NCBI GenBank assembly: GCA_020853405.1
Contig: JADYYZ010000367.1
Span: 1-8,732, forward strand
DNA from: Acetobacteraceae bacterium
Lineage (GTDB): Bacteria; Pseudomonadota; Alphaproteobacteria; Acetobacterales; Acetobacteraceae
Length of the DNA stretch: 8,732 nt
Reading direction: 5' to 3'
Both the position numbers and the translations under genes were made by a program. Of this stretch, positions 6,000-8,732 are shown piece after piece. The stretch's first letter is position 1, and each line of letters starts with the position of its first letter. Below the pieces are notes generated by a model. It was not told the origin of the DNA, did not search any database, and worked only from the letters and a program-made list of their open reading frames with translations.

Positions 6000-7012
6000 C
6001 GGATACCGCCAGCATGCACATCGAACCGCTGTCCCGGGCCAAGCGCGATCAGGCCGAGGCCCCGCGCCCCGGGCTTTCCATCGTCGTGCCGGTCTATCGC
6101 GGTGCCGCGACCGTCGGCCGGCTGGTCGAGGCGCTGTCCGGCCTGGCCGTCGAAGGCGGGCTCGAGATCGTGCTGGTCAACGACGGCAGCCCCGACAATT
6201 CGGGCGAGGTGTGCCGCGCCCTGGTCGCCACCGCCCTGGTGCCGGTGACCCTGGTCGAGCACGCCCGCAACTACGGCGAGCACAACGCGGTGATGACCGG
6301 CCTTCGCCACGCGCGCGGCGCCTTCATCATCACCATGGACGACGACCTTCAGAACCCGCCCGCCGAGGTGGTGAAACTCTATGACCACACAAGGCTTTCC
6401 GGCCTCGACGTGGTCTATACCCGCTATGCCGAGAAGCGGCACGAAGGCTGGCGCAACCTTGGCAGCCGCTTCGCCAACAAGGTGGCCGACTGGCTGCTCG
6501 ACAAGCCGAAGGGCCTTTACCTGAGCTCGTTCCGCTGCATGAGCCGGATGGTGGCGCAGGCGATCACCCGCTATCGCGGCCCCTATCCGTATGTCGACGG
6601 GCTGATCATGCAGGTCACCCAGCGCATCGGCTCGATCGAGGTCGCGCACCTGCCGCGCGCCGAGGGGCGCAGCAACTACAACCTCCGCCGCCTGGTGCGG
6701 CTGTGGCTCAACCTCGCCACCAATTTCTCGCTGCTGCCGCTCCGGCTCGCGGTGATCATGGGCGCGGCGATGGCAGCGGTCGGCACGCTGGGGGCGGCGA
6801 TCGTCATCTCCGAGGCGCTGTTCCGCGAGCCGCCGCCCGGCTGGGCCAGCACCATGGTGGTGACACTGCTGGTCGCCGGCGTGCAGTTCGTGATGCTGGG
6901 GATCGTCGGCGAGTATGTCGGGCGCGTGTTCCTGACCGCCAACCGCAAGCCGCAGGGCGTGGTGCGCGAGGTGCTGGGCCCCCGCCGCGACGCCGATGGT
7001 CCGCCAGCGTGA
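5996..7012 (+). CDS. ArnC/GtrB-like polyprenyl-phosphate glycosyltransferase (GT2)
   Basis: 338 residues. An N-terminal GT-A domain has LSIVVPVYRG (27-36), VNDGSPDNS (61-69), RNYGEHNAVMTGL (91-103) and IITMDDDLQNPP (111-122); D115-D117 would bind the metal and sugar nucleotide. The RNYGxH and DLQNPPEE signatures are those of E. coli ArnC, recalled from memory. EGRSNYNLRRLVRL (223-236) is the conserved basic amphipathic segment before the membrane. Two C-terminal transmembrane helices follow (about 248-272 and 285-306), ending GIVGEYVGRVFLTANRKP as in ArnC. The expected reaction is transfer of a sugar from a nucleotide onto undecaprenyl phosphate at the cytoplasmic face of the inner membrane. 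The sugar is not known. Dolichol-phosphate-mannose-synthase-like GtrB enzymes are the alternative. It overlaps both neighbours by 4 nt (ATGA, GTGA). Confidence 0.9.
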   Translation: MTDTASMHIEPLSRAKRDQAEAPRPGLSIVVPVYRGAATVGRLVEALSGLAVEGGLEIVLVNDGSPDNSGEVCRALVATALVPVTLVEHARNYGEHNAVMTGLRHARGAFIITMDDDLQNPPAEVVKLYDHTRLSGLDVVYTRYAEKRHEGWRNLGSRFANKVADWLLDKPKGLYLSSFRCMSRMVAQAITRYRGPYPYVDGLIMQVTQRIGSIEVAHLPRAEGRSNYNLRRLVRLWLNLATNFSLLPLRLAVIMGAAMAAVGTLGAAIVISEALFREPPPGWASTMVVTLLVAGVQFVMLGIVGEYVGRVFLTANRKPQGVVREVLGPRRDADGPPA

Positions 7013-7371
7013 CGCCGTACTGGCTGTCGCTGCTGGCGGCGATCGCGGTCGGGGTCGCTGGCCAGCTGCTGCTGAAACTCGGCTCGGACAATGTCACCGA
7101 AGCCGGCGCCGGCGGCATGCTCCAGCAGCTGCTGCGGCCCACCACCATGGCGGGGCTTGCCTGCTATGGGCTTGCCGCCCTGTTCTACATCATCGCGCTC
7201 CGGAAGATTCCGGTTTCCGTGGCGCTGCCGTCGGCGGCGCTGCAGTACCTGGTGGTCGCGGCCATGGGCTGGGTCGCCTTCCGCGAGCCGTTCGGCTGGA
7301 TGCAGGGGCTGGGGCTGGGGCTGATCCTGGTCGGGGTCTCGCTGCTGGCGCTGTCGACGAGGGGAGCGTAG
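7009..7371 (+). CDS. SMR/EmrE-fold small membrane protein, ArnE/ArnF-like flippase candidate
   Basis: 120 residues with four hydrophobic helices (about 4-23, 46-64, 68-90, 98-116). Seen: AGQLLLKLG (17-25), ALRKIPVSVALPSAALQYLV (63-82) and FREPFGWMQGLGLGLILVGV (91-110), the pattern of the EmrE fold. Aligning PY-x(12)-V-x-G with EmrE puts G15 where EmrE has its essential proton- and drug-binding Glu14. ArnE also lacks that residue and has a similar AGQL-x-x-K segment. This favours a lipid-linked sugar flippase role over drug efflux, strongly supported by the ArnC-like gene directly upstream. ArnE/F act as a pair in E. coli; only one subunit is visible here, so it may be a homodimer or have a partner elsewhere. 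The GTG start overlaps the upstream TGA as GTGA; the in-frame extension upstream lies wholly inside the glycosyltransferase gene. Confidence 0.85.
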   Translation: MTPYWLSLLAAIAVGVAGQLLLKLGSDNVTEAGAGGMLQQLLRPTTMAGLACYGLAALFYIIALRKIPVSVALPSAALQYLVVAAMGWVAFREPFGWMQGLGLGLILVGVSLLALSTRGA

Positions 7372-7372
7372 C

Positions 7373-7396
7373 GGGGCGGGGGGTGGGGCGGGGGGG
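7373..7396 (+). other. Four-run G-quadruplex motif with single-nucleotide loops
   Basis: Starting 1 nt after the SMR stop: G4 (7373-7376), C, G6 (7378-7383), T, G4 (7385-7388), C, G7 (7390-7396). Four runs of at least four G separated by 1-nt loops is the type of sequence known to form the most stable parallel quadruplexes. The G strand is the non-template strand for the plus operon, so the motif would also occur in its RNA 3' end. The complementary C strand would appear in read-through of the minus-strand aminotransferase operon. The motif is directly visible; folding in the cell is inferred. Confidence 0.75.
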
Positions 7397-7427
7397 CGTC
7401 GCGCGGCCCTGCCGCCAGGTGGCGACG
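7397..7427. terminator. Possible bidirectional hairpin terminator between convergent genes
   Basis: Outer arms CGTCGC (7397-7402) and GCGACG (7422-7427) pair over 6 bp, and inside them GCGGC (7403-7407) pairs with GCCGC (7411-7415) around a 3-nt loop. The structure directly follows the G-quadruplex motif and ends one base from the aminotransferase stop. No T-run follows in either direction, so it is not a classical intrinsic terminator; together with the G-run it may pause polymerase. GC-rich DNA makes such pairings common. Confidence 0.3.
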
Positions 7428-7428
7428 A

Positions 7429-8547
7429 TCAGATGCTGCGCAGCGCGGCGCAGACGGTCTCGACCTGGGCGTTGGTGAGCTGGGGGAACATCGGCAGGCT
7501 CAGCACCTCGCGCGCCGCCCGCTCGGTTTCGCGGCAGCCGGCCGGCCCCGTCGCGATGCGGCCGCGATAGGCGGGCTGCAGGTGCACCGGCACCGGGTAG
7601 TGCACGGCGGTGCCGATACCCTGCGCGCGCAGGGCCGCCTGGCTCGCCTCGCGGTCCCTGGCGCGCACGACATACTGGTGGAACACGTGCGTGGCGTTCG
7701 CCCGGCGCGCAGGCGGCGCGAAGCGGGTGCCTGACAGCGCCAGGTCATAGGCGGCGGCGATGGTGCCGCGGCGCGCATTCTCGGCATCCAGCAACGGCAG
7801 GCGCGCACGCAGGATCGCCGCCTGCAGCTCATCGAGGCGCGAATTGACGCCGACAAGGTCGCTGACATAGCGCTCGCGCCAGCCGTACTGGCGAAGCGCG
7901 GCGATCCTGTCGGCGAGTTCCACCGCATTGGTGGCCAGCACGCCGCCATCACCCAGGGCCGCCAGCGGCTTGGTCGGATAGAGCGAGAACGCCGCCGCAT
8001 CGCCGATGGTGCCGAGCTTGCGCCCGCCCAGGCTGGCGCCGTGCGCCTGGCTGCAATCCTCGATCACGGAAAGCCCCCGCGCGCGGGCGGGCGGGATGAT
8101 GGCGTCGAGATCGGCGGCCTGGCCATAGAGGTGCACCGGGATCACCGCGCGCAGATCGAGGTGGCGCGGCAGGGCGGCAGCGAAGTCGCGCGGGCACATG
8201 GTGAAGGTCACGGGGTCGATGTCGATCAGCACCGCCCGCGCGCCGACCATCTCGATCGCGGCGACGGTCGCGACCGCGGTGTGGCTGACGGTTGCGACCG
8301 CATCGCCCGGCCCGATGCCAAGGCCGCGCAGGATCAGCGCCAGCGCATCGGTGCCGTTGGCGCAGCCGACCGCGCGCGCGGTGCCGAGCCACTGCGCGAA
8401 CTCGGCCTCGAACGCCTCCCCTTCCCGGCCCAGGATGTACCAGCCGCTTTCCAGCACGCGCGCGACCGCGGCATCGATCGCTGCCTTGTGCGCAAGACAG
8501 GCGGCGCCGGGGCTCGCCTGCGGCACGCTGACGGGTGCGGCGTTCAT
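7429..8547 (-). CDS. DegT/DnrJ/EryC1/StrS-family sugar aminotransferase
   Basis: 372 residues, full length for the family. Seen: SGWYILGREGEAFEAEFAQW (34-53); CANGTDALALIL (62-73), which binds the PLP phosphate; VIEDCSQAHGA (161-171) with D164 for the pyridine nitrogen; SLYPTKPLAALGDGG (188-202) with K193 as the PLP lysine; GVNSRLDELQAAIL (233-246); and HVFHQYVVR (287-295). The expected reaction is transfer of an amino group, usually from glutamate, to a nucleotide-linked keto-sugar in the cytosol. The TK-x(5)-GDGG motif resembles the QdtB/FdtB/DesV-like C3-aminotransferase side of the family more than ArnB or WecE (from memory); the substrate stays open. ATG 8547 has GGGGG 7 nt upstream (8555-8559). 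It follows the epimerase stop by 11 nt, so the two form an operon, convergent with the methyltransferase-glycosyltransferase-SMR operon. Confidence 0.92.
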   Translation of the reverse strand: MNAAPVSVPQASPGAACLAHKAAIDAAVARVLESGWYILGREGEAFEAEFAQWLGTARAVGCANGTDALALILRGLGIGPGDAVATVSHTAVATVAAIEMVGARAVLIDIDPVTFTMCPRDFAAALPRHLDLRAVIPVHLYGQAADLDAIIPPARARGLSVIEDCSQAHGASLGGRKLGTIGDAAAFSLYPTKPLAALGDGGVLATNAVELADRIAALRQYGWRERYVSDLVGVNSRLDELQAAILRARLPLLDAENARRGTIAAAYDLALSGTRFAPPARRANATHVFHQYVVRARDREASQAALRAQGIGTAVHYPVPVHLQPAYRGRIATGPAGCRETERAAREVLSLPMFPQLTNAQVETVCAALRSI

Positions 8548-8554
8548 GCGGTTT

Positions 8555-8559
8555 CCCCC
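8555..8559 (-). promoter_or_regulatory. Shine-Dalgarno of the aminotransferase, embedded in the upstream stop
   Basis: On the minus strand the epimerase stop TAG (8561-8559) runs into GGGGG (8559-8555), 7 nt before the ATG at 8547. The overlap of stop and binding site suggests termination-reinitiation coupling of the two sugar genes. Confidence 0.5.
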
Positions 8560-8732
8560 TACAGGTAGCGGTCCAGGTGGGCGCGGTAATAGGCGAGCGT
8601 CGCCGAAAGCCCCGCCGACAGTGCCACGGCCGGCGCCCAGCCGGTAGCCTCGCGGAAGGCGCGGTCGTCGAGCGCGACGCTGCCGACATCGATCGCGGCG
8701 CGCTCGGGCGGCATCGCACGCACCGTGAACGC
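8559..8732 (-). CDS. NAD-dependent sugar-nucleotide epimerase/dehydratase, C-terminal end (5' partial)
   Basis: Only the last 57 residues lie in the window; the frame is open at base 8732. Seen: a segment ERAAIDVGSVALDDRAFREA followed by TGWAPAVALSAGLSATLAYY and a tail RAHLDRYL. The DVGS-(x)n-LDDRAFREATGW pattern, then a Pro-x-Val-x-Leu and a final amphipathic helix with YY, is the standard ending of extended short-chain dehydrogenases acting on nucleotide sugars (GalE/RmlB/UDP-glucuronate decarboxylase class). The Rossmann fold and catalytic Tyr-x-x-x-Lys lie outside, so epimerase, 4,6-dehydratase and decarboxylase cannot be told apart. Its position directly before the aminotransferase suggests it prepares or modifies the same nucleotide sugar. 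Confidence 0.8.
   Translation of the reverse strand, partial: AFTVRAMPPERAAIDVGSVALDDRAFREATGWAPAVALSAGLSATLAYYRAHLDRYL

Noticed and set aside
6703..7008. Longer start for the SMR gene inside the glycosyltransferase
   Set aside because: The extra 102 codons read as a Gly/Arg/Ala-rich shadow of the glycosyltransferase. GTG 7009 overlapping its stop gives the normal SMR length of 120 residues.
1..8732. CRISPR array, tRNA/rRNA, insertion sequence, attachment site or toxin-antitoxin/defence genes
   Set aside because: No regularly spaced repeats, cloverleaf-like sequence, transposase or integrase motifs, or defence-family domains were seen in any region.

Overview
The window is very rich in G and C (about 70% by eye), tightly packed, and uses GTG and TTG starts freely. 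It contains eleven protein genes, two of them cut by the window edges. No RNA gene, insertion sequence, CRISPR array or phage gene was seen. Base composition, codon use and gene types suggest an alphaproteobacterium, most likely Rhodospirillales/Acetobacteraceae (a Roseomonas-like lineage). That placement is an inference from style, not from a marker gene.

Layout. (1) 1-1366, + strand: the end of an NfsA/FRP-type nitroreductase, overlapped by a NUDIX hydrolase whose TTG start lies in the loop of a predicted 9-bp RNA hairpin. (2) 5028-1356, - strand: a run of a MaoC/FAS1-like hydratase (mesaconyl-C4-CoA hydratase type), two tandem EamA/DMT permeases, and an MBL-fold hydrolase of the LACTB2 type. 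The first three are spaced 5 nt apart or overlap by 1 nt, so they form an operon; the MBL gene follows after 84 nt. (3) 5029-5264: the largest gap (236 bp), a divergent intergenic region with one candidate minus-strand promoter and a strong double Shine-Dalgarno. (4) 5265-7371, + strand: a SAM methyltransferase, an ArnC/GtrB-like glycosyltransferase and a 120-residue SMR/ArnE-like membrane protein, each overlapping the next by 4 nt. (5) 7372-7428: a 57-bp convergent gap with a near-ideal four-run G-quadruplex motif and a hairpin. (6) 8732-7429, - strand: the tail of a sugar-nucleotide epimerase/dehydratase followed 11 nt later by a DegT-family sugar aminotransferase.

How the genes fit together. 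Regions 4 and 6 together hold most of the logic of an Arn-like pathway. A sugar-nucleotide SDR and a PLP aminotransferase would make an amino sugar, an ArnC-like enzyme would load it on undecaprenyl phosphate, and an ArnE/F-like SMR protein lacking the drug-pump glutamate would flip it; a methyltransferase is coupled to the same operon. The aminotransferase active-site motif differs from ArnB, so the sugar is probably not 4-amino-arabinose. This is the most interesting hypothesis in the window: a lipid-linked amino-sugar (possibly methylated) decoration system for lipid A, O-antigen or another envelope polymer. Regions 1 and 2 look like general metabolism, detoxification and export, and no single pathway links their genes.
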